This document shows, in pieces, positions 1-8,866 of a DNA stretch of 64,000 nucleotides. The DNA is taken from positions 124,001-188,000 of the forward strand of contig NZ_JAGGLL010000003.1 of NCBI RefSeq assembly GCF_017874425.1. Direction: 5' to 3'. The stretch comes from Clostridium punense (GTDB lineage Bacteria; Bacillota; Clostridia; Clostridiales; Clostridiaceae). The first letter of the stretch is position 1. Each line of letters begins with the position of its first letter. The notes beneath the pieces were generated by a model. That model saw nothing but the letters and a program-made list of their open reading frames with translations, did no database searches and had not been told where the DNA came from. The position numbers were made by a program, and so were the translations under genes.

Positions 1-456
1 ATACAAAAGTTATCTTCAGATGGAATTTATGGAAATAATACAAAGCTGGCTGTACAGAATTTTCAAAGAACTTTTGGAATATATCAAAGTGGTAACGTAG
101 ATTATAAAACTTGGTATAAATTGTCTGAAGTTTATGTTGGTGTAACAAAAATGGCAGAAGCTTATGGTGAAGGAGAAAGAGAGTCTGAAGTTATCTCTTC
201 TTATCCAGGAAGCGTTTTAGTAGTAGGCTCTAAAGGGAATAGTGTAAAACTTATACAAGATTACTTAAATCTGATACGGAGTAAATATCCATCAATAATT
301 TACCTTATACCTGATGGAATTTTTGGTCTTAACACAAGTTCTGCTATATCTGAATTTCAAAGAATTTCAAATTTGCCCGTTACAGGGAAGGTGGATGAGG
401 CTACATGGAATGCAGTAATTAGCGCCTATAATGATATAAAAAGTTCAACTAGCTAG
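1..456 (+). CDS. Peptidoglycan-binding (PG_binding_1) protein, 5' end cut by window
   Basis: The reading frame is open from base 1, so the gene starts upstream of the window; a TTG at 121 is internal and not the start. The visible 151 residues hold two PG_binding_1-type repeats. The first has the SDGIYGNNTKLAVQNFQ signature of the family and the second, near the C-terminus, has PDGIFGLNTSSAISEFQ followed by a TGKVDEATW element. Such repeats anchor secreted hydrolases or spore-cortex enzymes to peptidoglycan. Any catalytic domain lies outside the window, so the activity cannot be named. The protein ends right after the second repeat. Confidence 0.85.
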   Translation: MQKLSSDGIYGNNTKLAVQNFQRTFGIYQSGNVDYKTWYKLSEVYVGVTKMAEAYGEGERESEVISSYPGSVLVVGSKGNSVKLIQDYLNLIRSKYPSIIYLIPDGIFGLNTSSAISEFQRISNLPVTGKVDEATWNAVISAYNDIKSSTS

Positions 457-582
457 CACATGAAAGCATATGATTATTATAAAATTGTTTTACTTATATA
501 GAAATTGCTAATATTTATAGGTTTATGAATTAATCTTCTGAGTTATGAATATATTTCTTGTATATAAATGTCGAATTATGTA

Positions 583-611
583 TTGACATTTGTGTTTATT
601 TTAATTAGAAT
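583..611 (+). promoter_or_regulatory. Sigma-A promoter of the glycine-riboswitch transcript
   Basis: A perfect TTGACA (583-588) and TAGAAT (606-611) are separated by 17 bases. The predicted start point lies about 20 bases before the first aptamer at 638, which fits a leader transcript into the permease gene at 1033. Confidence 0.7.
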
Positions 612-637
612 TAAAATAATTTAATAATAGTGGATGA

Positions 638-911
638 AAATTATTGGAGATATCAATCATTGATAACCGTAGGAGAAAGATATAAGCAATGCTAAATGTT
701 TATATCGAAGCTTTCAGGTCACATACAATAATTTGACACAACCCTGGAGAGCCCACTTTAAAGTGGCATCAACGGAGCAACTTTATTTCAATGACAGTTT
801 ATTACAGCAATGTTAACTTTTTTCATTAAGAAGGATTTAATTATACTGTAATGTTATTGAAAAATGAACTTATTCATTATTTAAAGGAATCTTTCAGATA
901 AAAGGACAGGG
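638..911 (+). ncRNA. Tandem glycine riboswitch (two aptamers)
   Basis: Aptamer 1: P1 pairs 638-645 with 727-734. GGAGA (646-650) is followed by a perfect hairpin TATCAAT/ATTGATA, then ACCGTAGGAGAAAG, a second hairpin and CTTTCAGGT (711-719). Aptamer 2: P1 CCCTG (742-746) pairs with CAGGG (907-911). It has GGAGAG, hairpin CCCACTT/AAGTGG, CATCAACGGAGCAA, an unusually long P3 region (about 781-885), then CTTTCAGATAAAAGGACAGG. These are the conserved blocks of the glycine riboswitch in the usual tandem order. The 3' arm of aptamer 2 P1 lies inside the 5' arm of the terminator at 901-958, so ligand binding should block termination (an ON switch). Assignment is by motif, not covariance-model search. 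Confidence 0.82.
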
Positions 912-958
912 AGTAAGATAGCATTATTTCACATGCTATTTTACTCTCTGTCCTTTTT
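901..958 (+). terminator. Riboswitch-controlled intrinsic terminator
   Basis: A long stem pairs 901-924 with 933-958 and ends in a T run. Its 5' arm contains the GGACAGGGAG that also closes aptamer 2 of the glycine riboswitch, so the two structures exclude each other. Confidence 0.85.
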
Positions 959-1032
959 AATGTTTAAAAATCTTAAACATTAAGCAAAATAGTCTCAAGG
1001 ACTTATAAACTAATTAATAGGAGGTCTTATTT

Positions 1033-2379
1033 ATGGAAGTAAAAAAGGAAAAGGCAAAAGTAGGAGACAATAGTTCAAATAGTCTAAAAAAACAAATTGG
1101 TTTATTTGAAGCAATAACTATGGTTATTGGGATTGTTATAGGTTCAGGAATATTTTTTAAAGCTTCCGCAGTATTTGGCAATGCTGGAAGTGCTACTATG
1201 GGTATCATGGCATGGGTAATCGGTGGTGTAATAACAATAGCTTCAGCTCTTACCATTGCAGAAATTGCCACTGCAATACCTAAAACTGGTGGAGTATTTG
1301 TATATTTAAAAGAACTATATAGTGAGAAATGGGCATTCTTATTTGGATGGGTACAAAGCTTCGTTTATGTTCCTGGGGCAGTTGCAGCCTTAGCTATTGT
1401 ATTTGTTACTCAAGCAACTTATTTTATTCCAATGAGTAGTACACAACAAAAAATTCTTGCAATTTTTATGATTTTCTTCATCATGATTTTAAACATTATT
1501 TCAACAAAAATTGGAAGTAAGGTTCAATTGATATCTACAATTGCTAAACTTATTCCTATAGCAATAATAATAATTTTTGGTTTGATGAAAGGAACAGTCA
1601 ATAGTTTTTCACCAAGTTTAATGCAGGGAAGTACCTCAGGACTTGCGGGATTTGGAGCAGCCATTTTAGGAACTCTTTGGGCTTATGATGGATGGATTGC
1701 AGTTGGAAATATGGCGGGAGAATTAAAAAAGCCAGAGAAAGATTTGCCAAAATCTATTATAGTTGGATTATTAGTTATCATTGTAGTTTATGTTCTTATT
1801 AATCTTGCTATAATAAAAGTAATACCAGTAAGTGAAGTTATAAAATCATCAAAACCTGCTACAGATGCCTCCGTAATACTTTTTGGAAAAAGTGGAGCTA
1901 GTTTAATTGCTGCTGGTATAATGATATCAATCTTCGGAGCCCTAAATGGCTATTTAATGACTGGAGTAAGAATACCTTTTGCTATGGCACAAGATGGAGT
2001 TTTTCCTTTTGCAAAATTCTTCGGTAAAGTTAATGAGAGATTTGAAACACCTTTAAATGCTTTTATTATAGAAGTTGTTTTGGCATCTTTATATGTTCTA
2101 AGTGGTTCTTTTGAATTATTAACAAACCTTGTAATGTTTGTACTTTGGATTTTCTTTACAATGGCAGTATTTGGTGTATTTATTTTAAGAAGAAAATTCA
2201 AAAATAACCCTGCACCTTTTAGAGTACCTTTATATCCAATTACACCTATTGTGGGAGTTGCAGGAGGACTTTATATAATAATTAGTACTTTATTTACCGA
2301 TACTATGTTTGCACTAGTAGGGTTAGTAATTACACTAGTAGGGTTACCGGTATATTATTTTATTAAGAAAAATAAATAA
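1033..2379 (+). CDS. APC-superfamily amino acid permease
   Basis: A 448-residue membrane protein with about 12 hydrophobic segments. It carries the APC signature GIVIGSGIF near residues 32-43, a short cytoplasmic N-terminus and a basic tail, and resembles the LAT/SteT group of amino-acid exchangers. The AGGAGG at 1020-1025 sets the ATG. Because it lies directly behind a tandem glycine riboswitch read as an ON switch, glycine or a small neutral amino acid such as serine, threonine or alanine is the likely substrate. That is inference; export and exchange are both possible. The 2H phosphoesterase starts 16 bases downstream and is probably cotranscribed. Confidence 0.88.
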   Translation: MEVKKEKAKVGDNSSNSLKKQIGLFEAITMVIGIVIGSGIFFKASAVFGNAGSATMGIMAWVIGGVITIASALTIAEIATAIPKTGGVFVYLKELYSEKWAFLFGWVQSFVYVPGAVAALAIVFVTQATYFIPMSSTQQKILAIFMIFFIMILNIISTKIGSKVQLISTIAKLIPIAIIIIFGLMKGTVNSFSPSLMQGSTSGLAGFGAAILGTLWAYDGWIAVGNMAGELKKPEKDLPKSIIVGLLVIIVVYVLINLAIIKVIPVSEVIKSSKPATDASVILFGKSGASLIAAGIMISIFGALNGYLMTGVRIPFAMAQDGVFPFAKFFGKVNERFETPLNAFIIEVVLASLYVLSGSFELLTNLVMFVLWIFFTMAVFGVFILRRKFKNNPAPFRVPLYPITPIVGVAGGLYIIISTLFTDTMFALVGLVITLVGLPVYYFIKKNK

Positions 2380-2395
2380 GTCTGGGAGTGAGCAT

Positions 2396-2923
2396 ATGAG
2401 ATATGTTATAGTTTCCATTATAAAAGGAGCACCTGGGGATTTTAATAATAATCTTAGAAAAGAAGTTTTTCAAAAATTTGGAGCAAAATCTTCAAAGCTT
2501 CCAGCACATTTTACTATTAAAGCACCTTTTGAATACGAAGGGGATATATTAGAATTAGAAAATACCTTGAAAGAATTTTCTAAAACTGAAAAAAGTGAGC
2601 CTCTAGAAATAAAAGGTTTTGATCATTTCGATGATAGAGTTATTTTTATGAAAGTAAATATGTCAAAGGAAGCTAAAGCTGTTCATGATCGGCTAATTGA
2701 TGAAATGAGTAAAATAGATTATATAGACTTTGATAAAAAAGATGGTAAAAATAAAGTGTTTCATGTAACAGTGAGCTCTAAAAGAATTCAACCTATATTC
2801 ACTGAGTTATGGGAATATATAAGTAAGCTTTGTTGCGACTTCAACGGGGAATTTGATAATATTTCAATTTTTAAATGGGTAAACAATACTTGGGTGCTCC
2901 ACAAAGAGTATTTACTTAAGTAG
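2396..2923 (+). CDS. 2H phosphoesterase / 2'-5' RNA ligase-family protein
   Basis: A 175-residue protein with the two HxT motifs that define the 2H phosphoesterase superfamily: HFT at residues 38-40 (before IKAPF) and HVT at 123-125. Length and spacing fit the LigT/YjcG-like group, whose members hydrolyse or form 2',3'-cyclic or 2'-5' phosphodiester bonds in RNA or nucleotides. A GGGAGTGAG ribosome site precedes the ATG, and the gene follows the permease by 16 bases, so it probably shares the glycine-controlled transcript. No functional link between the two is obvious. The substrate is unknown. Confidence 0.8.
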   Translation: MRYVIVSIIKGAPGDFNNNLRKEVFQKFGAKSSKLPAHFTIKAPFEYEGDILELENTLKEFSKTEKSEPLEIKGFDHFDDRVIFMKVNMSKEAKAVHDRLIDEMSKIDYIDFDKKDGKNKVFHVTVSSKRIQPIFTELWEYISKLCCDFNGEFDNISIFKWVNNTWVLHKEYLLK

Positions 2924-3070
2924 ATCAATTTATAGTTAGGAATTACATTATAAACCTAGTTATACTAATTATTAAAACCTAGATACAGTAATAGGGTTAT
3001 ATATATTTTAATACTAAAGCTAGGTTCACTTTTAGAAATATTTTAAATAAAAATACAGCTACAAGTAGTA

Positions 3071-3108
3071 GGAAAAGGTGATAATTCTGTGTAATTGTCA
3101 CCTTTTCC
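3071..3108. repeat. Perfect long inverted repeat in the 2924-3242 gap
   Basis: GGAAAAGGTGA (3071-3081) pairs exactly with TCACCTTTTCC (3098-3108), and the stem can extend inward through AATT/AATT. It has no strong T tract on either side. It may terminate the permease transcript or act as an mRNA end. A weaker pair AACCTAG/CTAGGTT flanks about 2953-3028 in the same gap; nothing else is seen there. Confidence 0.6.
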
Positions 3109-3242
3109 ATGTTAATTAGTACTATAAAGGGCTTTATTATATGTTTATAAGGAAAAAATATGATAAAATTATATTTGAAGGTTTTATTTAATAGAAATAT
3201 CTAGGGTTTTCCCAAGAATTAAATTATCAAAGGAGAAACTTT

Positions 3243-5318
3243 ATGGATTACAATAAGTTTAATATAGAAGAGAAATATGATAGCTACAAAAACATAAAAA
3301 ATGAAGAAGCTGAAAAGATTATTTTTAAGTTAAGCCAAAATGAAACCATGGAGCTGGACTATGACAGTATCATTTTGAAAAGTAAAATGTATTTGAAGCT
3401 AGATAAATTTAAAGAAGCAATAGAATGTTTGAAAAAGTCTCTCTCATTTAAGCAAAGCGAGGAAGCTTACGACCTTTTGTCCCTTGCATACTATGAAATT
3501 TCAGAGTATAAAGAAGCATTAAATTATGTAAATCTCTCTTTTAAGATATCAGAGGATGAATTTCTCTATAATCATAAAGCGAAGATCTTAGAAAAGCTAA
3601 AAGATTATGAGGAGGCCTTTAATTCTTACTATGAGGGATTAAAGTTTTTAATCCACAATAATAAAAGCTATGGGGATTTGGAGATATTTGGGGAGAATTT
3701 AGAGAGGACTGGTAATCTATTAAAAGAAAAGTTGCAAAAAAGAATTATTAGGTTTATAACGGAGAAAAATTGCGAAGAACTTTATAATTGCTATAGTAGA
3801 CTTTTGGATATAATTATAAAAGAGGAAGAGAACGATCAATATCATAGTTTTAATACAGCTAATAATATTAATTACTTGCATCTAATTGAAATAGGAAGAC
3901 AGGTACTGCTAGATTGCGGATATTTTTTAGAATTATTAAATATCTACAAAACTCTATACAAAGTAGAATGTAATTTAGAATATGAGGATTTAACTTATGT
4001 AAATAAGGATTACATTGATAGAAAAATTAAGGAATTAATAGTAGAAACAGAAAATAGAACTTCACTTCAAAATAAAGAAGGGGTTTATTTAAAAGTTCTA
4101 GAGGAAGCTATAGCTATTGGAAATAAAGATTTTCATGAATATTTGTATGAAAAGGGTGCCATATTATTTAAAACCTTAAAATACAATGGCGGATTAGAAG
4201 TTTTAAGAAAGGTTATAGATGATTCTAATGCAAAAACATCCATTAAAATTAAGGCTTACCAATGTATAATAATAGGCTTAGAAAATATAGGGATAAAAGG
4301 CTTAGAAACCTATGAAGCTTACAAAATTGAATTTTCTAATTTTCTCAAAACAAAAGTAGAAGAAGTTTTAAGGGATGAAACCTTAACTTTAGATGAAAAA
4401 TGTAATATTGTCCTTGAACAATGCGATAGAGCTCTAAATATGAACCTAGATAATAACTATTGGCCTTTAAAAACTGAAGAAGTTTGTTTATTCTTTGGTG
4501 AAGAATATGAAGAAACTCCAACTAATCAATCGAATTTCAAAATTATAGAAAGCTATAATAAAGCAATTAAAATATACGATAAGTTAATTCAGTTTAATGA
4601 GTACTGTGCCCATGGATATTATAGAAAAGGTAGGGCTATAGTTCTTGTGCTGAGAATATTAAACAGTTCAGAGACAACCACTAAAGATTCAAGAATGGTT
4701 CATGATTTACATTGTTATTCCTACTCAGAAGTTATATTTAACTTAAACAAAGCAATAAGCCTTAATCACACAAACTCAAAGTATTTTAATTTACTTTCAA
4801 GAACGCACTTTGAAATAGGTGAATATGACAAAGCTCTTACTTATATTGATAAAGCCTTGACTATGGATGAAGGGGAATTATATATAAGTTTAAACAAGGT
4901 ATTTGTACTAATTAGGAGTCATAAATATACAGAAGCTATTGATGCACTTTTAAGGCTGTCATTTAAGAATACATCTATAGGAAAGGTAAAAAAAACATTT
5001 CTACCTAAAAAAGATATATTAAATTTTTTAATGGGGATCTTCAATATATACCCAAGACAGGATAAAATTTACTATCTTATGGCCTATTATTTCTATTACT
5101 TAAGTGATTTTAATTATAAGAAGGCTCTAATTTTTATCAATAATGCCATTGAACTTGGAGATGATGAGAGATTTTTCTTGCTTAAGGCCAAGATTTATAT
5201 GAAAAATGGACAGTATAAAGAGGCAATAAGAGCCTGTGAAGATGCCATAACTATTGATGATCATTATGATGAAGCCTATGCTTTAAAAGAACAATGTAGC
5301 AATATGATTGACGGTTAA
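3243..5318 (+). CDS. Large TPR-repeat protein
   Basis: A 691-residue soluble protein made mostly of helical repeats. Tetratricopeptide-type units are clear near residues 45-150 (for example YDLLSLAYYEISEYKEALNY) and in the C-terminal third, about 500-690 (YFNLLSRTHFEIGEYDKALTY, FLLKAKIYMKNGQYKEAI). The middle is helical but less regular. No signal peptide, membrane segment or catalytic domain is seen, so it is most likely a cytoplasmic protein-protein interaction scaffold. An AAAGGAG site sets the ATG. The next gene, after a terminator, encodes a shorter helical protein of similar character. The biological role is not recognised. Confidence 0.8.
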   Translation: MDYNKFNIEEKYDSYKNIKNEEAEKIIFKLSQNETMELDYDSIILKSKMYLKLDKFKEAIECLKKSLSFKQSEEAYDLLSLAYYEISEYKEALNYVNLSFKISEDEFLYNHKAKILEKLKDYEEAFNSYYEGLKFLIHNNKSYGDLEIFGENLERTGNLLKEKLQKRIIRFITEKNCEELYNCYSRLLDIIIKEEENDQYHSFNTANNINYLHLIEIGRQVLLDCGYFLELLNIYKTLYKVECNLEYEDLTYVNKDYIDRKIKELIVETENRTSLQNKEGVYLKVLEEAIAIGNKDFHEYLYEKGAILFKTLKYNGGLEVLRKVIDDSNAKTSIKIKAYQCIIIGLENIGIKGLETYEAYKIEFSNFLKTKVEEVLRDETLTLDEKCNIVLEQCDRALNMNLDNNYWPLKTEEVCLFFGEEYEETPTNQSNFKIIESYNKAIKIYDKLIQFNEYCAHGYYRKGRAIVLVLRILNSSETTTKDSRMVHDLHCYSYSEVIFNLNKAISLNHTNSKYFNLLSRTHFEIGEYDKALTYIDKALTMDEGELYISLNKVFVLIRSHKYTEAIDALLRLSFKNTSIGKVKKTFLPKKDILNFLMGIFNIYPRQDKIYYLMAYYFYYLSDFNYKKALIFINNAIELGDDERFFLLKAKIYMKNGQYKEAIRACEDAITIDDHYDEAYALKEQCSNMIDG

Positions 5319-5378
5319 ACTTAATAAAAAGTTTAGCTATAACAAAATAAAAAAATATTAGTATTTATAAATCTTTTT

Positions 5379-5428
5379 TTCAGAAGGTTGTAGTGTTAAA
5401 TTGACATTGTAACTTTCTGAAGCTTTTT
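5379..5428 (+). terminator. Intrinsic terminator after TPR gene
   Basis: TTCAGAAGGTT (5379-5389) pairs, with one mismatch, with AACTTTCTGAA (5411-5421), and GCTTTTT follows. The rest of the 5319-5865 gap is AT-rich. It holds a TATAAT-like box near 5798-5808 before the next gene and nothing else recognisable. Confidence 0.65.
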
Positions 5429-5865
5429 ACTTTTGTGCTTAGTATTTTTACAGAAAAACTCTGATATTAATTTAACTACATGAAGGAATTTAATCATGTT
5501 TTAGAAAACTAGTATAGTAGTTAAATATACTGTTTCAATAAAATAACATACAGTTTTTTTACATATATTTTTTCACTTACTATGACTTTGTGATCATTCA
5601 AACATATAAAAGATAAAAATATTTTAAATAACTCAATTATGAGTAATCTGTTATAAAACAATTAATACTTTTATAGTACAGATTTCAAAATGATAGTTGT
5701 TAATATAACAACTAATGAAGTGTGATTAAATAAAATTGCAATAAAATAATTATGTACTATATTGAATTATTGGTATACAATGGATGTAGAGTTTGCATAT
5801 AATATAATATGCATAAATGTAAATGGTAACTTGCAGTTATAAAATAAAGTTATAGGGGTGTAAAG

Positions 5866-6471
5866 ATGGATAGTATTTGTATGATGAGATGTGAAGGAAA
5901 AGCTTTGCTAGAATGTTTACAGTACCAAGATGCCTTAATAATTTATGACACGCTTTATGAAAAAGATAAAAGTAATTTTACTAGAGAAGATTACATTAAT
6001 TACATTAGATGTCTAAGAATGTGTAATAGAAATGAAAAAGCCCTTAGAATTTGCAAGGACTTGTATCTTCGCAAAGAGCTATACGAAAATGACAAGACTT
6101 TCACTCATCATAACCAACTTTTTGCAGCTATACTTTACGATTGCTATATAGCTAATTTCGATAGTTGGGCGATTAAAGATGAGGATAGATTCTTCAGTGC
6201 AGTAGATACTATTTTAAATTTAGTAAGCCAGGAAGAAAGTTATTCCTATGAGAGTGCTGTATTTAGGGCTTTAGAGTATTTATCTAAAAAAGTTATAAAA
6301 GATGCAAAGAGAATGTATAATTATTTAAACAAGCTAAATCCCGATAAATTAAGTGATACCCCCCCAACTTATTTAGATCAGAAGGGGAAAGTAATTGAAG
6401 TTGGCGGAAGTAAAGAAAAGTGGAAAATGTACTATAATATAATTACTGGAGATGTTCCAAATATCTCGTAA
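5866..6471 (+). CDS. Helical TPR-like protein of unknown function
   Basis: A 201-residue predicted cytoplasmic protein preceded by a GGGGTG ribosome site. Residues 1-70 look like two degenerate TPR units (EGKALLECLQYQDALIIYD, then NYIRCLRMCNRNEKALRI). The rest is helical apart from a short strand-like tail. The N-terminal half has several Cys and aromatic residues but no metal-binding arrangement. No known family is recognised. It sits alone between terminators and may be functionally related to the larger TPR protein upstream, but that rests only on adjacency and repeat type. Confidence 0.7.
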   Translation: MDSICMMRCEGKALLECLQYQDALIIYDTLYEKDKSNFTREDYINYIRCLRMCNRNEKALRICKDLYLRKELYENDKTFTHHNQLFAAILYDCYIANFDSWAIKDEDRFFSAVDTILNLVSQEESYSYESAVFRALEYLSKKVIKDAKRMYNYLNKLNPDKLSDTPPTYLDQKGKVIEVGGSKEKWKMYYNIITGDVPNIS

Positions 6472-6690
6472 TACAATTTAATTAGAATTTTTAGACTATC
6501 AGTATATAAGAATTATTAAATTGCAATAACTATGTAGTATTAAGGACTATAGTGTATTACGAAGTAGTATAGATTAATTATATGAATCTATTAGAACTCT
6601 AAGTAACCATAAACAATAGGTTTAATTTATTTTGGATAGTAGAAGAACCATAATTATGAAATAATTAATAAGTTCATAGTTTAATCCTAT

Positions 6691-6745
6691 AATAATATTT
6701 CTTAGTTCCTTTAATTGTGTAGGGCTAAGAAATATTATTTTGTTT
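6691..6745. terminator. Terminator-like perfect hairpin
   Basis: AATAATATTTCTTAG (6691-6705) pairs perfectly with CTAAGAAATATTATT (6725-6739), followed by TTGTTTC. It probably ends the 5866 transcript. The 6472-7057 gap otherwise holds only a second hairpin at 6939-6971 and AT-rich sequence. Confidence 0.6.
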
Positions 6746-6938
6746 CATTGTTTTAGTGTATTAATATTCATAAGTAAAATATTATGAATGACTATTAAAA
6801 TTATATAGTTGAATAACCAGTTATATAAATTTGTAGTAATACCTTGAAATCTATGTCCATATTTATAAAATTTAAGTATAGCTATTGTTAAAACTAAATA
6901 TATTTGGTAAAATGAGTTAGTCGATTTGCTAAATTTGC

Positions 6939-6971
6939 CCACTGCGGGATAATTTTAGTCCCGAATAGTGG
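6939..6971 (+). promoter_or_regulatory. Small two-part hairpin in the leader of the IscU-like gene
   Basis: CCACT (6939-6943) pairs with AGTGG (6967-6971) and, inside it, CGGGA (6945-6949) with TCCCG (6959-6963). It lies about 90 bases before the start at 7058, with no T run after it. This could be a regulatory or processing element; the function is unknown. Confidence 0.35.
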
Positions 6972-7057
6972 TGTTAAATATCATAAGCTTTATTGGATAT
7001 TTATTATACATTAAAGTATTATGTATAAGTATTTTGGTAAGAGGAAGGAGACTAATT

Positions 7058-7750
7058 ATGATTTATTCACATGAAGTTCAACAAATGGTATGTGTTGCAA
7101 AAGGACCTAACCATGGAGCAGCACCAATACCACAAGAAGGAAAATGGGTACAAGCTAAAGAAGTTAAAGATATATCAGGATTAACCCATGGAGTAGGTTG
7201 GTGTGCACCACAACAAGGAGCTTGCAAACTAACTTTAAATGTAAAAGACGGAATTATTGAAGAAGCATTAGTTGAAACATTAGGATGTTCTGGTATGACT
7301 CACTCAGCTGCTATGGCTTCTGAAATATTACCAGGAAAAACAATACTTGAAGCACTTAACACAGACTTAGTTTGTGATGCTATAAATACTGCAATGAGAG
7401 AATTATTCTTACAAATAGTTTATGGAAGAACTCAAACTGCTTTCTCAGAAGGTGGACTACCTATTGGAGCTTCTTTAGAAGACTTAGGCAAAGGATTAAG
7501 AAGCCAAGTTGGAACAATGTTTGGAACTAAGGATAAGGGAACTAGATACTTAGAAATGGCTGAGGGTTATGTTAATAAAGTAGCTCTTGATGAAGAGGAT
7601 CAAGTAATTGGATATGAATTCATTCACCTTGGAAAAATGATGGATATGATTAAAAAGGGAATGGATGCTAATGAAGCAATGAAAAAAGCAACTGGAAGTT
7701 ACGGAAGATTTTCTGAAGCTCATAAAGTAATAGATCCAAGACACGAATAG
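7058..7750 (+). CDS. IscU/NifU-like iron-sulfur scaffold protein (GGGtGRT partner)
   Basis: A 230-residue protein starting at the ATG at 7058 behind AGGAAGGAG; a GTG at 6968 lies in a hairpin without a ribosome site. It resembles the IscU-like scaffold family. Cysteines sit at residues 12, 49, 56, 77 and 106, with the central pattern VETLGCSGMTHSAAMASEIL recalling the IscU core. The C-terminal 100 residues are an extension not found in ordinary IscU. The gene is 19 bases upstream of the GGGtGRT gene, a pairing seen in clostridia and other anaerobes. A role in building or carrying an Fe-S cluster is inferred; the biochemical role is not established to my knowledge. Confidence 0.8.
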   Translation: MIYSHEVQQMVCVAKGPNHGAAPIPQEGKWVQAKEVKDISGLTHGVGWCAPQQGACKLTLNVKDGIIEEALVETLGCSGMTHSAAMASEILPGKTILEALNTDLVCDAINTAMRELFLQIVYGRTQTAFSEGGLPIGASLEDLGKGLRSQVGTMFGTKDKGTRYLEMAEGYVNKVALDEEDQVIGYEFIHLGKMMDMIKKGMDANEAMKKATGSYGRFSEAHKVIDPRHE

Positions 7751-7769
7751 GAAATGGAGGAAGCTAAAC

Positions 7770-8768
7770 ATGGCATTATTTGAAAGTTTTGAAAGAAGAA
7801 TAAATCAAATTCTACCTGTACTTAATAAGTATGGAATAGAATCTTTAGAAGAGGCAAAAGCAATTTGCGATGGAAAAGGCATAGATGTTTATAATATAGT
7901 AAAAGAAATTCAACCTATTGCATTTGAAAATGCATGCTGGGCATACATAGTTGGCGCTGCAATTGCTATTAAAAAAGGATGTACAAGCGCTGCAGAAGCT
8001 GCTGAAGTTTTAGGAGAAGGAATACAAGCATTCTGCATTCCAGGTTCTGTTGCAGATGACAGAAAAGTTGGAATAGGACATGGAAGACTTGCAGCAATGC
8101 TTCTTAGAGAAGAAACTAAATGTTTTGCCTTCTTAGCAGGACACGAATCTTTTGCTGCTGCAGAAGGTGCTATAGGTCTTGCAAAATCAGCTAATAAAGT
8201 AAGAAAAGAGCCTTTAAGAGTAATATTAAATGGTCTTGGAAAAGATGCAGCAATGATTATCTCAAGAATTAATGGCTTCACATATGTTCAAACTAAATTT
8301 GACTATTACACTGGAAACTTAGAAATAGTTAAAGAAACTGCTTATTCAAAAGGCGAAAGAGCAAAAGTAAGATGCTTTGGAGCTGATGATGTTAGAGAAG
8401 GGGTTGCTATAATGCACCATGAAGGAGTCGATGTTTCTATAACTGGAAACTCTACTAACCCAACAAGATTCCAACATCCAGTAGCAGGAACATACAAAAA
8501 AGAATGTATTGAAATGGGTAAAAAATACTTCTCAGTAGCATCAGGTGGTGGTACTGGAAGAACACTTCACCCAGACAACATGGCAGCAGGTCCAGCTTCT
8601 TATGGTATGACTGATACAATGGGAAGAATGCACTCTGATGCACAATTTGCAGGTTCATCTTCTGTACCAGCACACGTAGAAATGATGGGACTTATCGGAA
8701 TGGGTAACAACCCAATGGTAGGAGCATCCGTTGCTGTAGCTGTCGCTATTGAAGAGGCTATGAGATAA
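7770..8768 (+). CDS. GGGtGRT family protein
   Basis: A 332-residue soluble protein carrying the motif that names the family, GGGTGRT (followed by LHPDNMAAGPASYG), in its C-terminal quarter. Other glycine- and alanine-rich loops (GKDAAMIISRI, GNNPMVGASVAVAVAIEEAM) suggest a nucleotide- or cofactor-binding alpha/beta fold, but no catalytic class is recognisable. It follows the IscU-like gene by 19 bases with its own AGGAGG-type site and ends at a strong terminator, so the two form a closed two-gene operon. Family assignment is firm; function is unknown. Confidence 0.85.
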   Translation: MALFESFERRINQILPVLNKYGIESLEEAKAICDGKGIDVYNIVKEIQPIAFENACWAYIVGAAIAIKKGCTSAAEAAEVLGEGIQAFCIPGSVADDRKVGIGHGRLAAMLLREETKCFAFLAGHESFAAAEGAIGLAKSANKVRKEPLRVILNGLGKDAAMIISRINGFTYVQTKFDYYTGNLEIVKETAYSKGERAKVRCFGADDVREGVAIMHHEGVDVSITGNSTNPTRFQHPVAGTYKKECIEMGKKYFSVASGGGTGRTLHPDNMAAGPASYGMTDTMGRMHSDAQFAGSSSVPAHVEMMGLIGMGNNPMVGASVAVAVAIEEAMR

Positions 8769-8780
8769 TAAGAAAACAAT

Positions 8781-8839
8781 AAAAAAGAGGTACACTTCAT
8801 TATTAGTATAAAGCTAATAGATGTGTATCTCTTTTTTTA
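8781..8839 (+). terminator. Intrinsic terminator of the IscU-like/GGGtGRT operon
   Basis: An AAAAAAGAG-led stem (8781-8805) pairs with 8814-8838, which ends in CTCTTTTTTT; TTATTAG/CTAATAG closes the loop. Confidence 0.85.
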
Positions 8840-8866
8840 TTATTTTAAGGGTGATGTACAAGTTAA

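Noticed and set aside
6745-6942. Minus-strand 65-codon frame with hydrophobic character
   Set aside because: GTG start without a ribosome site, overlaps a hairpin at 6939-6971, AT-rich composition alone explains the hydrophobic residues.
6968-7057. N-terminal extension of the IscU-like frame from GTG at 6968
   Set aside because: Starts inside a hairpin with no ribosome site, while the ATG at 7058 has AGGAAGGAG.
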